Source: Streptomyces benahoarensis (lineage in GTDB: Bacteria; Actinomycetota; Actinomycetes; Streptomycetales; Streptomycetaceae). From it: DNA of 57,818 nucleotides. Below, one piece after another: positions 6,478 to 16,011 of the stretch. The stretch covers positions 1 to 57,818 of the forward strand of contig NZ_VKJP01000007.1 of the NCBI RefSeq assembly GCF_007280575.1, read 5' to 3'. The notes under the pieces were generated by a model. That model saw only the letters and a list, made by a program, of their open reading frames with translations, had not been told where the DNA came from and did not search any database. Positions within the stretch are counted from its first letter, which is position 1, and every line of letters starts with the position of its first letter. Position numbers and translations under genes: made by a program.

Positions 6478-6490
6478 TCGATTCGGCTGG

Positions 6491-7144
6491 TTACCAGCCG
6501 CGGTTCCTCCACTCCGTCAGGTGCGGTCGTTCCGCGCCCAGCGTCGTATCGTGCCCGTGGCCGGGGTAGATCCAGGTCTCGTCGGGGAGCTGATCGAAGA
6601 GCTTCGTCTCCACGCCGTCCATGAGGGAGTTGAACTCCTCCGGATTTGTTGTCCGCCCAGGACCCCCGGGGAAGAGGCAGTCCCCGGTGAACACATGGGG
6701 AGCGCCGTGCGGGTCGTCGTAGATCAACGCGACGCTGCCCGGGGTGTGGCCGACCAGATGCCGCGCGGTCAGCTCGACCCGGCCGACGCGCAGCACATCG
6801 CCGTCCTCGACCGGCACGTCCGTGGGCACCGGAATACCCTCGGCGTCGAACCGCCCCGCGTACGTCCGGGCGCCCGTCGCATCGACCACCTCACGCAGGG
6901 CACCCCAGTGATCGCCGTGCCGGTGCGTGGTGACCACCGAGGCGAGGCCGCTGTCACCGATCAGGGTGAGCAGGGTGTGCGGCTCCGCCGCCGCGTCGAT
7001 CAGCAGCTGCTCATCGGTCGCCCGGCACCGCAGGACATAGGCGTTGTTGTTCGTCGGACCGACCGCGACCTTCGAGATCATCAGGTCGGTCAGCTCGTGC
7101 ACGTCGGCCGGTCCGCCGACCTTCACTGCTCCGCTGTAGGCCAT
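6491..7144 (-). CDS. MBL-fold metallo-hydrolase
   Basis: The 217-residue protein carries the metallo-beta-lactamase fold signature THRHGDH at residues 73-79 (H74, H76, D78, H79), followed by GHTPGSVAL, the metal-bridging GDCLFPGGPG and the late PGHGHDT. It resembles the glyoxalase II-like hydrolases that cleave thioesters or related bonds, with two metal ions expected. It is cytoplasmic, with no signal peptide. The start lies nine bases after the stop of the mycothiol-dependent isomerase-like gene, so the two form an operon; a mycothiol-thioester substrate is an attractive but unproven idea. Confidence 0.85.
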   Translation of the reverse strand: MAYSGAVKVGGPADVHELTDLMISKVAVGPTNNNAYVLRCRATDEQLLIDAAAEPHTLLTLIGDSGLASVVTTHRHGDHWGALREVVDATGARTYAGRFDAEGIPVPTDVPVEDGDVLRVGRVELTARHLVGHTPGSVALIYDDPHGAPHVFTGDCLFPGGPGRTTNPEEFNSLMDGVETKLFDQLPDETWIYPGHGHDTTLGAERPHLTEWRNRGW

Positions 7145-7153
7145 GACGCCAGC

Positions 7154-7885
7154 TTAGAGCGGGGGTACGACAGGCAGCGCGCCGCCGTCGGCGGTCAGCT
7201 CGTCCCCCTCGCCGCGCCCGGTGAGCCAGCCGAGCAGCGCCGTGGCCGGCCCCGTCACCACCAACGGCGCGGCCCCCTCGGCCGCCCGGCCGGTGCGCCG
7301 CGACCGCCCGTCGGCGGTCCGCAGCTCCAGCGCCGGAAGCTTGGCGTGTCCCGCGAACTTCACGCCGGTCAGAAAGTCCAGCTCGGCGGCGACGAAGGCG
7401 GCGGGCAGCCGGTCGAGGGTGTAGCCGATCCCCAGGTCGACGTGGTGCAGTTCCACCTCGCCGAGCCGCCGCAGCGGCAGCCGGTCGGCGCGCTCCACCA
7501 CGCCGTTGCGCATCTCCACCCGGAAGCCGCGCCGGTCCGCCGGAAGCGCCCGCGCGGCGGCGGTGAACCCTTCCCCGCTCTCCCGCAGATCGTCCAGCTG
7601 CGCCGCCAGCGGACGGACCGCGTCCCGCCGGATGTCGGCGTCACGGGTTGCCGCGTCGGCGTACATCGGCGTGGGGACGTCCGTACGCGCCCAGGTGAGG
7701 AGGTTGACCAGGGCGTCCGCGTTGCGGGACAGATGGGCCAGGACGTGGCCGCGGGTCCAGTCGGGGAGCAGGGACGGTTCGGTGACCGCGGCATCGTCGA
7801 GACCGGCGACGGCGGTGAGCAGCCGCTCGGTGGCCTCGTGGACGGCGGCCACATCGTGCGCGAAATCAGGCGCGGTATCGGTCAT
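7154..7885 (-). CDS. Maleylpyruvate isomerase-family mycothiol-dependent protein
   Basis: The start ATG at 7885 is chosen because MTDTAPDF begins the conserved domain and GGGGG lies just upstream; a 44-residue extension is Arg/Gly-rich and unlikely. The 243-residue protein has the DinB-like MDMPI N-terminal four-helix domain, with the metal-site His in GHVLAHLSRN (H51) and the second site in GEVELHHVD (E143/E145, H147/H148). A C-terminal SCP2-like part ends LVVTGPATALLGWLTGRG. Family members use mycothiol, the actinobacterial thiol. The actual substrate is unknown. Confidence 0.85.
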   Translation of the reverse strand: MTDTAPDFAHDVAAVHEATERLLTAVAGLDDAAVTEPSLLPDWTRGHVLAHLSRNADALVNLLTWARTDVPTPMYADAATRDADIRRDAVRPLAAQLDDLRESGEGFTAAARALPADRRGFRVEMRNGVVERADRLPLRRLGEVELHHVDLGIGYTLDRLPAAFVAAELDFLTGVKFAGHAKLPALELRTADGRSRRTGRAAEGAAPLVVTGPATALLGWLTGRGEGDELTADGGALPVVPPL

Positions 7886-8000
7886 GCCCCCGACGCTAGC
7901 GCCGGAGCGGCGGCTGCGGGAGACCGCCGGAACCGCCACACCGTGCCCCCGCGCGCCCCGGGACGACACCGGTGCGCCCCGGGGAGAACCACTGCGTACG

Positions 8001-8073
8001 GGCCGCCCCAGGGGCACGGCGCCACGACCTGCCGTGCCTCTGGGGCTTCATACGTATCCGGCCGCCCCAGGGG
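8001..8073. repeat. Two copies of a 14-bp GC-rich direct repeat
   Basis: GGCCGCCCCAGGGG occurs at 8001-8014 and 8060-8073. Each copy contains the near-palindrome GCCCC-A-GGGG. They lie in the 260-base gap between the FAD monooxygenase stop and the isomerase-like start, both on the minus strand. They could be part of a promoter or regulator site for the isomerase-hydrolase operon. Nothing more specific is visible. Confidence 0.4.
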
Positions 8074-8145
8074 CCGCACCGCGCACGCCGATCGGAGTGC
8101 GCCCCCTCCTGCGGAAGTGCGCCTCACCGGGCTCCGGATGCGCCG

Positions 8146-9738
8146 CTACGCCGGGCCGTCGCAGGGGTCGCCGAACCATCGGCGCAGCGCATCATCCAGC
8201 CCGTCCAGCGACGCGGGGGCGCCGTCCCCGGGGGCCGCGTCCACGGCCCACGCCGTGCAGCCGTCGGGGCGTACCAGCAGCCCGGCGGGCGCGGGCCCGG
8301 TGGTGCGGGCGGTCAGCACCCGCACCCGGTCCGCGTACCCGGAGGCACGGCCGCGCAGCGCGCTGTCGTCCGCCAGGTCGAGCAACAGGCCGCCCCCGGA
8401 ACGCAGCCGGTCACCGAGCCGGGTGCCGTCGGAGAACAGCAGGTCGGGGGCGCTGCGGCCGGTCAGGGGATGGTCACCGGGCAGGTCGAGGCGGTGCAGG
8501 ACGCCGGAGATCCGCTTCGCGAAGAAGGCGGTCGCGTCGACGGTCCCGGCCAGCTCCGTCAGCACCCCGCGCAACGCCCGGGCGTGCGACTCCGGCCGCA
8601 TCAGCGCCACTTGGGCCCGCGTCCACTCCAGCACCCATGCGCCGAGCGGGTGCCGCTCCGCCGAGTACGTGTCCAACAGGTCCTCCGGGGCCCACCCCTG
8701 GACCGTCGCGGCGAGCTTCCAGCCGAGGTTCACCGCGTCGCCGATCCCGAGGTTCAGCCCCTGGCCGCCGAAGGGCGCGTGCACATGGGCGGCGTCGCCC
8801 GCCAGCAGCACCCGCCCCCTGCGGTAGTCGGGGACCTGCCGGGCGTTGTCCGTGAAGCGGGTCGCCGTCAGCACCTTGGTGACCGTGACGTCGACGCCCG
8901 AGGTGTGCCGCAGCGACGCCTGCAACTCCTCGGCGGTGACCGGCGCCCCGCGGTCGGCGGGCGGACCGTCGAACTCCACCGTGAGGATCCGCCCCGGCAG
9001 CGGCCCGTGCGCGTAGATGCCGGTGTCCGTCCCGTTCCACCCTGCCTTCAGGCCCTCGCCGCCGGTCATCTCGACAAGCGCCTGATGGCCGGTGATCTCC
9101 GGCGGGGTGCCCGGGAACGGGAAGCCCGCGAGACGCCGGACCGTGCTGCGCCCGCCGTCGCAGCCGACCAGCCACCCGGCGCGCAGCACCCCGTCGGCGG
9201 TGCGGACGGTCACCTGGTCCGCCGCGGCGTCGAAGCCGGTCAGCTCCACTCCGCGGCGGACGGTGACGCCCAACTCCGCGGCGTGGTCGGCGAGCAGCCG
9301 CTCCAGCGCCGCCTGCGGGACGAGCCCGACGTCGTCGGCGGGACCGGCGGCGTGGAAGTCCGGATCGTCGGCGTCCAGAAGGTCGCCGCGGAGCATGATT
9401 CCCGCGAAGTGCCCGGCGAAGCGCGGCGGTTGCGCGACGCCGTCGGCCCCCGCCGCCTCCCGCTGCCGCAGGAACGACGCGAACCGCTCCAGGGCCTCGC
9501 GCTGCACCTCCTCCAAGGCGGGCAGCAGACCGCGCCGGTAGAGGGATTCCGCGGTCGGTGTGTTGATCGCCCCGGCCTTGATGGTGGCGTCCACCTCCGT
9601 CAGCCGTTCCAGGACGACGACGCCGACCTTCGGCAGCGCGAGTTCGCAGGCCAGCATCAGTCCCACCGGCCCGCCGCCCGCCACGACGACCTCCACCTCC
9701 GTGTCCGGTCCGGTGCCCGCTGTGGTGTCCATACGCAT
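8146..9738 (-). CDS. FAD-dependent aromatic hydroxylase-type monooxygenase
   Basis: The 530-residue protein belongs to the p-hydroxybenzoate hydroxylase-like group. The FAD dinucleotide motif GGGPVGLMLACELAL is near residues 21-35, the DG motif ([15 protein letters not shown]) is near 170, and the second FAD motif GDAAHVHAPFGGQGLNLGIGD is near 310. The thioredoxin-like C-terminal domain of this family follows. It would insert one oxygen into a phenolic or polyketide-like substrate using NAD(P)H. It diverges from a TetR gene over a 78-base gap. This pairing is typical of detoxification or resistance genes controlled by a ligand-responsive repressor. Confidence 0.88.
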   Translation of the reverse strand: MRMDTTAGTGPDTEVEVVVAGGGPVGLMLACELALPKVGVVVLERLTEVDATIKAGAINTPTAESLYRRGLLPALEEVQREALERFASFLRQREAAGADGVAQPPRFAGHFAGIMLRGDLLDADDPDFHAAGPADDVGLVPQAALERLLADHAAELGVTVRRGVELTGFDAAADQVTVRTADGVLRAGWLVGCDGGRSTVRRLAGFPFPGTPPEITGHQALVEMTGGEGLKAGWNGTDTGIYAHGPLPGRILTVEFDGPPADRGAPVTAEELQASLRHTSGVDVTVTKVLTATRFTDNARQVPDYRRGRVLLAGDAAHVHAPFGGQGLNLGIGDAVNLGWKLAATVQGWAPEDLLDTYSAERHPLGAWVLEWTRAQVALMRPESHARALRGVLTELAGTVDATAFFAKRISGVLHRLDLPGDHPLTGRSAPDLLFSDGTRLGDRLRSGGGLLLDLADDSALRGRASGYADRVRVLTARTTGPAPAGLLVRPDGCTAWAVDAAPGDGAPASLDGLDDALRRWFGDPCDGPA

Positions 9739-9779
9739 GTCCCATCCCTGTCCGTGTCGCTGTCGCCGAGGCGAGAGTG

Positions 9780-9809
9780 TAGTGACTAAAAAAATATGCC
9801 GGGTAAAAT
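9780..9809 (+). promoter_or_regulatory. AT-rich divergent promoter/operator between monooxygenase and TetR genes
   Basis: The palindrome TAGT-G-ACTA at 9780-9788 is followed by an AT-rich stretch and TAAAAT at 9804-9809. Read rightwards, TAGTGA to TAAAAT is spaced 18 bp and would start transcription at about 9817, the ATG of the TetR gene. The low-GC character stands out from the surroundings and suits a TetR operator acting on both genes. Confidence 0.5.
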
Positions 9810-9816
9810 ATTGCGT

Positions 9817-10542
9817 ATGAGTGCGAAGGAAGCAGCGGACCGGGCCGGTGCGGGGGTCGGACGCGAGAGCGGAGCGGCCGACGTGGACCCGGAGGAGGCG
9901 GGTCTCACGCTGCGGGAACGCAAGAAGCGGCGGACGCGGCAGCGGATCTCCGGCGAGGCGACCCGGCTCTTCATCGAGCGCGGCTTCGAACAGGTCACCG
10001 TCGCCGAGGTGGCCCGCGCCGCCGAGGTCTCCGCAATGACGGTCTTCAACTACTTCCCGCGCAAGGAGGACCTCTTCCTCGACCGCGTCCCGGAGGTCGC
10101 CGAAATGCTCGTCCGCGCGGTACGCGACCGGGGGCCGGGCGAGGTGCCGCTCGCCGCGCTGCGGCGGCTCGCGACCGGGCTGGTGGCGTCCGGGCATCCG
10201 CTGACGAAGGTGGGGGAGGGGTTCGGGAACTTCTGGCGTACGGTGCTCGACTCGCCCGCGCTGCGGGCCCGGGGGCGCGAGGTCCTGGAGGAGCTGGAGG
10301 AACTGCTCGCGGCGGAGCTGGGCCGGGCCACCGGCGCGGCGCCGGGTGATCCGGAGCCCCGGCTCGCGGCCGCGCTGATCGTCGCCGGGTGGCGGGCCGC
10401 GTATGCGACGGCGGCGCGGCGGCAGCTCGATGGTGACCCCGCGGAGGTGGTCGCCGTTGAGCAGGCGGCGGTGCTGGAGCGCACCTTCGACGCGCTGGAA
10501 CGGGCCCTGCCGGTGCTCGGCCGGGAGCGGCGGCCCGGCTGA
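9817..10542 (+). CDS. TetR-family transcriptional regulator
   Basis: Start ATG 9817 ([11 protein letters not shown]) is preferred over 9796 because a -10-like TAAAAT lies seven bases upstream, implying a leaderless message; neither start has a good ribosome site. Residues about 30-85 are the TetR helix-turn-helix ([20 protein letters not shown], then [20 protein letters not shown]). The helical C-terminal half is a variable ligand domain. It probably represses itself and the divergent monooxygenase, with the enzyme's substrate or a similar compound as inducer. Confidence 0.85.
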   Translation: MSAKEAADRAGAGVGRESGAADVDPEEAGLTLRERKKRRTRQRISGEATRLFIERGFEQVTVAEVARAAEVSAMTVFNYFPRKEDLFLDRVPEVAEMLVRAVRDRGPGEVPLAALRRLATGLVASGHPLTKVGEGFGNFWRTVLDSPALRARGREVLEELEELLAAELGRATGAAPGDPEPRLAAALIVAGWRAAYATAARRQLDGDPAEVVAVEQAAVLERTFDALERALPVLGRERRPG

Positions 10543-10805
10543 CCTGCGCGGGTGCGGGCGGGGTGGGGAGCGGCGGTGATCGGGAAGGATCCGGCGCCGC
10601 CACACGTTCGAGTGAAGCAGGGCAACGACGACCAGAATTCGAATGCGCGTGCTATAGGCTCGTGTGTGGCATCACTCAGACAGTGCCGTGGCGGTCCCCA
10701 TACCCTTGGGAAGGGGTTCCGCTCCGCACCGCCGCCTCTGCTCATCACCGAGCGGCGGACGCGGTATCGCGGCTCCCCGCCCACTCCAGAAAGGTGCCGA
10801 CCGGC

Positions 10806-13800
10806 GTGGCCGACCGTCTCATCGTCCGTGGCGCTCGCGAGCACAATCTCCGCAACGTCTCGCTCGACCTCCCCCGCGACTCCCTCATCGTCTTCACGGG
10901 GCTCTCCGGGTCGGGCAAGTCCTCGCTCGCCTTCGACACGATCTTCGCCGAGGGGCAGCGGCGCTACGTCGAGTCGCTGTCCTCGTACGCCCGGCAGTTC
11001 CTCGGGCAGATGGACAAGCCCGATGTGGACTTCATCGAGGGCCTGTCGCCCGCGGTCTCCATCGACCAGAAGTCGACCTCCCGTAACCCGCGCTCGACGG
11101 TCGGCACCATCACCGAGGTCTACGACTACCTCCGCCTCCTCTTCGCCCGGATCGGTAAACCGCACTGCCCCGAGTGCGGCCGTCCGATCGCCCGGCAGTC
11201 GCCCCAGGCCATCGTCGACAAGGTGCTGGAGCTGCCCGAGGGCAGCCGCTTCCAGGTGCTCTCGCCGCTGGTGCGGGAGCGCAAGGGCGAGTTCGTCGAC
11301 CTCTTCACCGACCTCCAGACCAAGGGGTACAGCCGGGCGCGGGTCGACGGCGAGACGATCCATCTCGCCGAGCCGCCGAAGCTGAAGAAGCAGGAGAAGC
11401 ACACCATCGAGGTGGTCGTCGACCGCCTGACGGTGAAGGATTCCGCCAAGCGCCGGCTGACCGACTCCGTCGAGACCGCCCTCGGGCTCTCCGGCGGCAT
11501 GGTCATCCTCGACTTCGTCGACCTGGAGCCCGACGATCCGCAGCGTGAGCGGATGTACTCCGAGCATCTCTACTGCGCCTACGACGACCTCTCGTTCGAG
11601 GAGCTGGAGCCCCGCTCCTTCTCCTTCAACTCCCCCTTCGGCGCCTGCCCGGACTGCACCGGCATCGGCACCCGTATGGAGGTCGACCCGGAGCTGATCG
11701 TCCCCGACGAGGAGCGCTCGCTCGACGAGGGCGCCATCCACCCCTGGTCGCACGGCCACACCAAGGAGTACTTCGGCCGCCTGGTCGGCGCCCTCGCCGA
11801 CGCCCTCGGCTTCCGTACGGACATTCCGTGGGCCGGGCTCCCGCAGCGCGCCAGGAAGGCCCTGCTCAACGGCCACCGCACGCAGATCGAGGTCCGCTAC
11901 CGCAATCGCTACGGCCGCGAGCGCGCCTACACCACGCCGTTCGAGGGCGCCGTGCCGTTCGTCAAGCGGCGTCACAGCGAGGCGGAGAGCGACAGCAGCC
12001 GCGAGCGCTTCGAAGGCTATATGCGCGAGGTGCCCTGCCCGACGTGTGAGGGCACCCGGCTGAAGCCGATCGTCCTCGCGGTCACCGTGCAGGGGAGGTC
12101 GATCGCCGAGGTCGCGGCCATGTCGATCAGCGACTGCGCCGACTTCCTGCGCGAGATGACGCTCAACGCCCGCGAGAAGAAGATCGCCGAGCGGGTCCTC
12201 AAGGAGGTCAACGAGCGACTGAAGTTCTTGGTCGACGTCGGTCTGGACTACCTCTCGCTCAACCGCGCCGCGGGCACCCTCTCCGGCGGCGAGGCCCAGC
12301 GCATCCGGCTCGCCACCCAGATCGGCTCCGGTCTGGTCGGCGTCCTCTACGTCCTCGACGAACCGTCGATCGGCCTCCACCAGCGCGACAACCACCGGCT
12401 GATCGAGACGCTGGTGCGGCTGCGCGACATGGGTAACACCCTGATCGTCGTTGAGCACGACGAGGACACCATCAAGGTCGCCGACTGGGTCGTGGACATC
12501 GGCCCCGGCGCCGGTGAGCACGGCGGCAAGGTCGTGCACAGCGGCCCCATGAAGGAGCTGCTGACCAACAAGGAGTCGATCACCGGCCAGTACCTCTCCG
12601 GCCGCCGGGCCATCGCGACACCGGAGATCCGGCGCCCCGTCGACCCCGCCCGGCAGCTGACGGTGCACGGTGCCAAGGAGAACAACCTCCGCGACATCGA
12701 CGCCTCGTTCCCGTTGGGCGTGCTGACCGCCGTCACCGGTGTCTCCGGATCCGGTAAGTCCACGCTGGTCAACGACATCCTCTACACCCACCTGGCGCGC
12801 GAGCTGAACGGCGCCAAGACGGTGCCCGGACGGCACACCCGGGTGGACGGCGACGACCTCGTCGACAAGGTGGTCCACGTCGACCAGTCGCCCATCGGCC
12901 GTACGCCGCGCTCCAACCCCGCGACGTACACCGGCGTCTTCGACAACATCCGCAAGCTGTTCGCGGAGACGATGGAGGCGAAGGTCCGCGGCTATCTGCC
13001 GGGGCGTTTCTCCTTCAACGTCAAGGGCGGCCGCTGCGAGAACTGCTCGGGCGACGGCACCATCAAGATCGAGATGAACTTCCTGCCGGATGTGTACGTG
13101 CCGTGCGAGGTCTGCCACGGCGCGCGCTACAACCGCGAGACGCTGGAGGTGCACTACAAGGGCAAGTCCATCGCTGAGGTGCTGGACATGCCCATCGAGG
13201 AGGCGCTGGCCTTCTTCGAGGCGGTGCCGGCCATCGCCCGTCACCTCAGGACGCTGCACGACGTCGGGCTGGGCTATGTCCGCCTCGGCCAGTCCGCGCC
13301 GACCCTCTCCGGCGGTGAGGCGCAGCGCGTCAAGCTGGCCAGCGAACTCCAGAAGCGGTCCACGGGCCGTACGGTCTACGTCCTGGACGAGCCCACCACC
13401 GGGCTGCACTTCGACGACATCAGCAAGCTGATCACGGTGCTGTCCGGGCTGGTCGACAAGGGCAACACGGTCATCGTCATCGAGCACAACCTCGATGTGA
13501 TCAAGACGGCCGACTGGGTCGTCGACATGGGCCCCGAGGGCGGCAACGGCGGCGGCGTGATCGTCGCCGAGGGCAACCCCGAGCAGATCGCCTCGGTCCC
13601 GGCCAGCCACACCGGCAAGTTCCTGCGGGAGATCCTCGGCGACCGGGTCAGCGACGCCGCCACCTCGGGCGCCCCCGCGGCGGTGAAACCGGCGAGGAAG
13701 GCGACGGCGAAGAAGACCGCCCCCACGGCCACCAAGGCCGCCGCCAAGAAGACCGCGGCGAAGAAGACCGCCGCGAAAAAGACGTCCGTCAGGGCCCGCC

Positions 13801-13811
13801 GGGCCTCCTGA
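10806..13811 (+). CDS. uvrA: Excinuclease ABC subunit A
   Basis: UvrA is the damage-sensing ATPase of nucleotide excision repair. The GTG at 10806 follows AGAAAGG; the long upstream open frame is not protein-like. It has the first Walker [10 protein letters not shown] (residues 32-40), a CPECG zinc site near 120, the first signature [12 protein letters not shown], the second Walker [10 protein letters not shown], the zinc finger CENCSGDG...CEVCHG, and the second signature [12 protein letters not shown]. The 1001-residue length exceeds the E. coli protein mainly through a C-terminal tail of about 45 residues with repeated AAKKT units, which may add nonspecific DNA binding. The 260-base upstream region shows no clear LexA box or RecA-NDp motif. 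Confidence 0.97.
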   Translation: MADRLIVRGAREHNLRNVSLDLPRDSLIVFTGLSGSGKSSLAFDTIFAEGQRRYVESLSSYARQFLGQMDKPDVDFIEGLSPAVSIDQKSTSRNPRSTVGTITEVYDYLRLLFARIGKPHCPECGRPIARQSPQAIVDKVLELPEGSRFQVLSPLVRERKGEFVDLFTDLQTKGYSRARVDGETIHLAEPPKLKKQEKHTIEVVVDRLTVKDSAKRRLTDSVETALGLSGGMVILDFVDLEPDDPQRERMYSEHLYCAYDDLSFEELEPRSFSFNSPFGACPDCTGIGTRMEVDPELIVPDEERSLDEGAIHPWSHGHTKEYFGRLVGALADALGFRTDIPWAGLPQRARKALLNGHRTQIEVRYRNRYGRERAYTTPFEGAVPFVKRRHSEAESDSSRERFEGYMREVPCPTCEGTRLKPIVLAVTVQGRSIAEVAAMSISDCADFLREMTLNAREKKIAERVLKEVNERLKFLVDVGLDYLSLNRAAGTLSGGEAQRIRLATQIGSGLVGVLYVLDEPSIGLHQRDNHRLIETLVRLRDMGNTLIVVEHDEDTIKVADWVVDIGPGAGEHGGKVVHSGPMKELLTNKESITGQYLSGRRAIATPEIRRPVDPARQLTVHGAKENNLRDIDASFPLGVLTAVTGVSGSGKSTLVNDILYTHLARELNGAKTVPGRHTRVDGDDLVDKVVHVDQSPIGRTPRSNPATYTGVFDNIRKLFAETMEAKVRGYLPGRFSFNVKGGRCENCSGDGTIKIEMNFLPDVYVPCEVCHGARYNRETLEVHYKGKSIAEVLDMPIEEALAFFEAVPAIARHLRTLHDVGLGYVRLGQSAPTLSGGEAQRVKLASELQKRSTGRTVYVLDEPTTGLHFDDISKLITVLSGLVDKGNTVIVIEHNLDVIKTADWVVDMGPEGGNGGGVIVAEGNPEQIASVPASHTGKFLREILGDRVSDAATSGAPAAVKPARKATAKKTAPTATKAAAKKTAAKKTAAKKTSVRARRAS

Positions 13812-13827
13812 CACCTCGTCGGCACCC

Positions 13828-13874
13828 GGGCCGCCGCCCTCGCCCGCTCCCCGGAGCGGCAGGGGCGGCGGCCC
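13828..13874 (+). terminator. Terminator after uvrA, probably bidirectional
   Basis: An outer stem of 13 bp (13828-13840 with 13861-13874, one bulged G) encloses an inner 7-bp stem (13844-13850 with 13853-13859). It lies 16 bases past the uvrA stop and between convergent genes. Confidence 0.8.
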
Positions 13875-13972
13875 GCTGCGTATCTCCGGGCCGGGCGAGG
13901 GCCGCCGCACCCAGCGGGCACATGAGCCGCGCCGCCGCCCCGTACGGCCGAGGGCCGCACGTGGTCGACGCC

Positions 13973-14938
13973 CTACCCGTCCAACTCCGCCGCCCACGGC
14001 GGCTGTGCCCCCGCGCGGGCGCAGGTGAAGGCGGCCGCGCGGGCCGCGAAGGTGAGGATGTCGCGCCAGTCGCCCGCGTCGAGCATGGTCACCGCCGGGC
14101 GCGAGAGCGCGTCGTGGACGCCGAGCCGGTGCAGCAGCGCCGCATTGACGGTGTCGCCCGCGCCGATGGTGTCCACCACCGGGACCCGCACACCGGGCAC
14201 CGACACCGCGGAGCCGTCCCGCGTCCACACCGTCAGCCCGTCGGCGCCACGGGTCAGCACCACCGCGGCGGGCCCGGCGGCCAGCCACTCCAGGACCGCG
14301 GACTCCACGGACCCGTCGCCGTCCGCGTGCTCCGGCCCGGCGTCCGCGAGCCACCGCGCGTCCTCCTCCGACAGCTTCAGCAGCGTCACGTGCGGGAGCC
14401 AGGAGCGGAACCGGGCGCGGTAGGCGGCGGGATCGGGGATCAGACCGGGCCGGATGTTCGGGTCCAGCGCGGTGAACACCCCGCGCCCGGCCTCGCGGCG
14501 CAGCAGCGTCTCGTACGCCGTCGCGCCCGGCTCCAGCACCAGCGAACAGGTGCCGAAGGAGAGCGCGCGCACCGACGGGGGCAGCGCGTCCGGCACGGTG
14601 AACAGGCGGTCGGCGGCGCCCCCGGTGTAGAAGCCGTAGCCCGCCGAACCGTCGGGACCGATGTCCGCCACGGCGAGCGTCGTCGGCTCGTCGCCCCGCT
14701 GCACCAGCATGGCGTCCACCCCGGCCGCGTACAGACCGCCGAGGAGCGAGGTCCCGAACGCGTCCCGGGAGATCCGCGAGCAGAAGCCGACCGTGGAGCC
14801 GAGGCGTCCCAGGGCGACGGCGGTGTTGTACGGGCCGCCGCCGCGCCGGGGCAGCAGCGCGGGCAGCCCGTCCTCCGCGGGACCGCCTCGCGGACCGGGG
14901 ACGAGGTCGATCAGTGCCTCACCGGCGACAACGATCAC
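13973..14938 (-). CDS. PfkB-family carbohydrate kinase (fructokinase-like)
   Basis: The GTG at 14938 overlaps the LacI gene stop as GTGA, so the kinase is translated from the same message. The 321-residue protein has the ribokinase/PfkB start (VAGEALIDLVPG), the sugar-site region RRGGGPYNTAVALGRLG, and the catalytic motif DTIGAGDTVNAAL near residue 260 with Asp as general base. It would phosphorylate a ketose or similar sugar with ATP. With the LacI repressor and the divergent zinc dehydrogenase it suggests a pathway in which a polyol is oxidised to a ketose and then phosphorylated. No transporter is adjacent, so the exact sugar cannot be named. Confidence 0.88.
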   Translation of the reverse strand: MIVVAGEALIDLVPGPRGGPAEDGLPALLPRRGGGPYNTAVALGRLGSTVGFCSRISRDAFGTSLLGGLYAAGVDAMLVQRGDEPTTLAVADIGPDGSAGYGFYTGGAADRLFTVPDALPPSVRALSFGTCSLVLEPGATAYETLLRREAGRGVFTALDPNIRPGLIPDPAAYRARFRSWLPHVTLLKLSEEDARWLADAGPEHADGDGSVESAVLEWLAAGPAAVVLTRGADGLTVWTRDGSAVSVPGVRVPVVDTIGAGDTVNAALLHRLGVHDALSRPAVTMLDAGDWRDILTFAARAAAFTCARAGAQPPWAAELDG

Positions 14939-16011
14939 GGGGTGTTCCTTTCCTCGGTGGCCGGGTCGGTCGGCGGTGCCGCGCCCGGCCGGGCGGCGAC
15001 GGCGCCGTGGGGGAGTTCGGGGCAGCCGCACGAGGTGCGGTGCACCAGCGTGCACGGCAGGCGCACCGTGCGCGGCGCCCGGTCCGGACCGGCCAGCCGG
15101 TCCAGCAGCAGCCGGACCGCCGTCGCCCCGATCTCCCTGCCGGGCTGGGCGACGGCGGTCAGCCGGGGGGTGAACAGATCGGCCCAGGAGAAGTCGTCGA
15201 AGCAGGCCAGCGCCACGTCGTCCGGGACCCGCAGACCACGGGTGCCCAGGGCGCGCAGGGCGCCGATGGTCATCGCGTTGTTGGCGGTGACCAGGGCGGT
15301 CGGTGGTCGGTCGGCGGCCAGCACCTGATGGGTGGCGGCCTCGGCGCCCGCCGCCTCGGAGTTGCCGCCCGCCAGCAGCCCGGGGTCGTGGGGCAGCCCG
15401 CGCGAGCGCAGCCCCGCGCGGTATCCCGCGACGCGTTCGGTGGTGGTGCTCAGCCCGGGCAGCCCGGCGATCAGCCCGATGCGGGTGTGCCCCAGATCGG
15501 CGAGATGTTCGACGAGTTGCCGCATGGACGCCGTGTTGTCCGCGCACACCTGATCGTGTCCGTCGCCGACCAGCCGGTCCAGGAAGACGGTGGGCACGGA
15601 CCGGCGGGCCAGATAGCCGACCATCTCCGACGGTTCGGCGGACGGCGCGACGATCAGGCCGTCGACCCGCCGCTCGTGCAGCAGCTGGACGACCTTCCGT
15701 TCGTGGCCGGGGTCGTCGTGCGGATCGGCGAGCAACAGGCCGTACCCCGCCGCCAGCGCGCCCGCCTCGACGCCCTGGAGGATCTCGGTGAAGTACGGAT
15801 TGCTGATCGCGGAGACCGCCAGCCCGATGGAGCGGGTCCGCGAGGTCACCAGCGAACGGGCCAGGGTGTTGTGGGTGTAGCCGAGCGCGTCGATGGCGCG
15901 GAGCACCGCGGCGCGGGTGGCCTCGCGCACCGGGCGGGTGTCGTTGAGGACGTGCGACACCGTGGCGACGGAGACCCCCGCGTGCCGTGCCACGTCCACC
16001 ATCGTCGTCAT
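14935..16011 (-). CDS. LacI-family transcriptional repressor
   Basis: ATG 16011 is chosen for GGAAGGAAGAG upstream and because MTTMVDVARHAGVSVATVSH is the standard LacI HTH start; the longer frame is non-coding. The 358-residue protein has the hinge helix region around residue 50 and a periplasmic-binding-protein-like effector domain (FDDFSWADLFTPRLTAVAQP near 270). The tail is Pro/Ala-rich. It is divergent from the dehydrogenase and upstream of the kinase in the same operon. It most likely binds the 38-bp palindrome at 16290-16327 and is released by a sugar or polyol. Confidence 0.92.
   Translation of the reverse strand: MTTMVDVARHAGVSVATVSHVLNDTRPVREATRAAVLRAIDALGYTHNTLARSLVTSRTRSIGLAVSAISNPYFTEILQGVEAGALAAGYGLLLADPHDDPGHERKVVQLLHERRVDGLIVAPSAEPSEMVGYLARRSVPTVFLDRLVGDGHDQVCADNTASMRQLVEHLADLGHTRIGLIAGLPGLSTTTERVAGYRAGLRSRGLPHDPGLLAGGNSEAAGAEAATHQVLAADRPPTALVTANNAMTIGALRALGTRGLRVPDDVALACFDDFSWADLFTPRLTAVAQPGREIGATAVRLLLDRLAGPDRAPRTVRLPCTLVHRTSCGCPELPHGAVAARPGAAPPTDPATEERNTP

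Larger units (their letters stand above)
1..6490. mobile_element. Right part of an actinomycete integrative and conjugative element (AICE), incomplete
   Basis: The block combines several traits of Streptomyces AICEs and conjugative plasmids: a DUF2637/SpdB-like membrane protein, a chain of small minus-strand genes with 1 to 8-base overlaps, a divergent GntR/UTRA regulator with a palindromic operator, and in-phase direct repeats. Chromosomal-type genes begin at the MBL hydrolase stop (6491), so the right boundary should lie between 6344 and about 6490. Integrase, excisionase, replication and FtsK-like transfer genes are not visible and are inferred to lie left of the window. No tRNA or duplicated attachment core can be identified from this side alone, so the exact end is unknown. 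Confidence 0.75.

Noticed and set aside
6344-6490. A tRNA gene at the AICE edge
   Set aside because: The hairpins are perfect terminator stems. No cloverleaf with a T-loop GTTCGANTC and acceptor could be formed.
6383-8827. An 814-codon plus-strand open frame over the MBL, isomerase-like and monooxygenase genes
   Set aside because: Composition is Arg/Pro/Gly/His-rich without domains, and it overlaps clear minus-strand enzymes.
10543-10805. LexA box or RecA-NDp promoter upstream of uvrA
   Set aside because: Only partial elements (GTTCGA, TATAGG) were found, with no full GAAC-N4-GTTC or TTGTCRGTG-N8-TA motif.
10050-14354. A 1434-codon minus-strand open frame opposite uvrA
   Set aside because: It is a GC-bias shadow of uvrA. 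uvrA has all its expected motifs.
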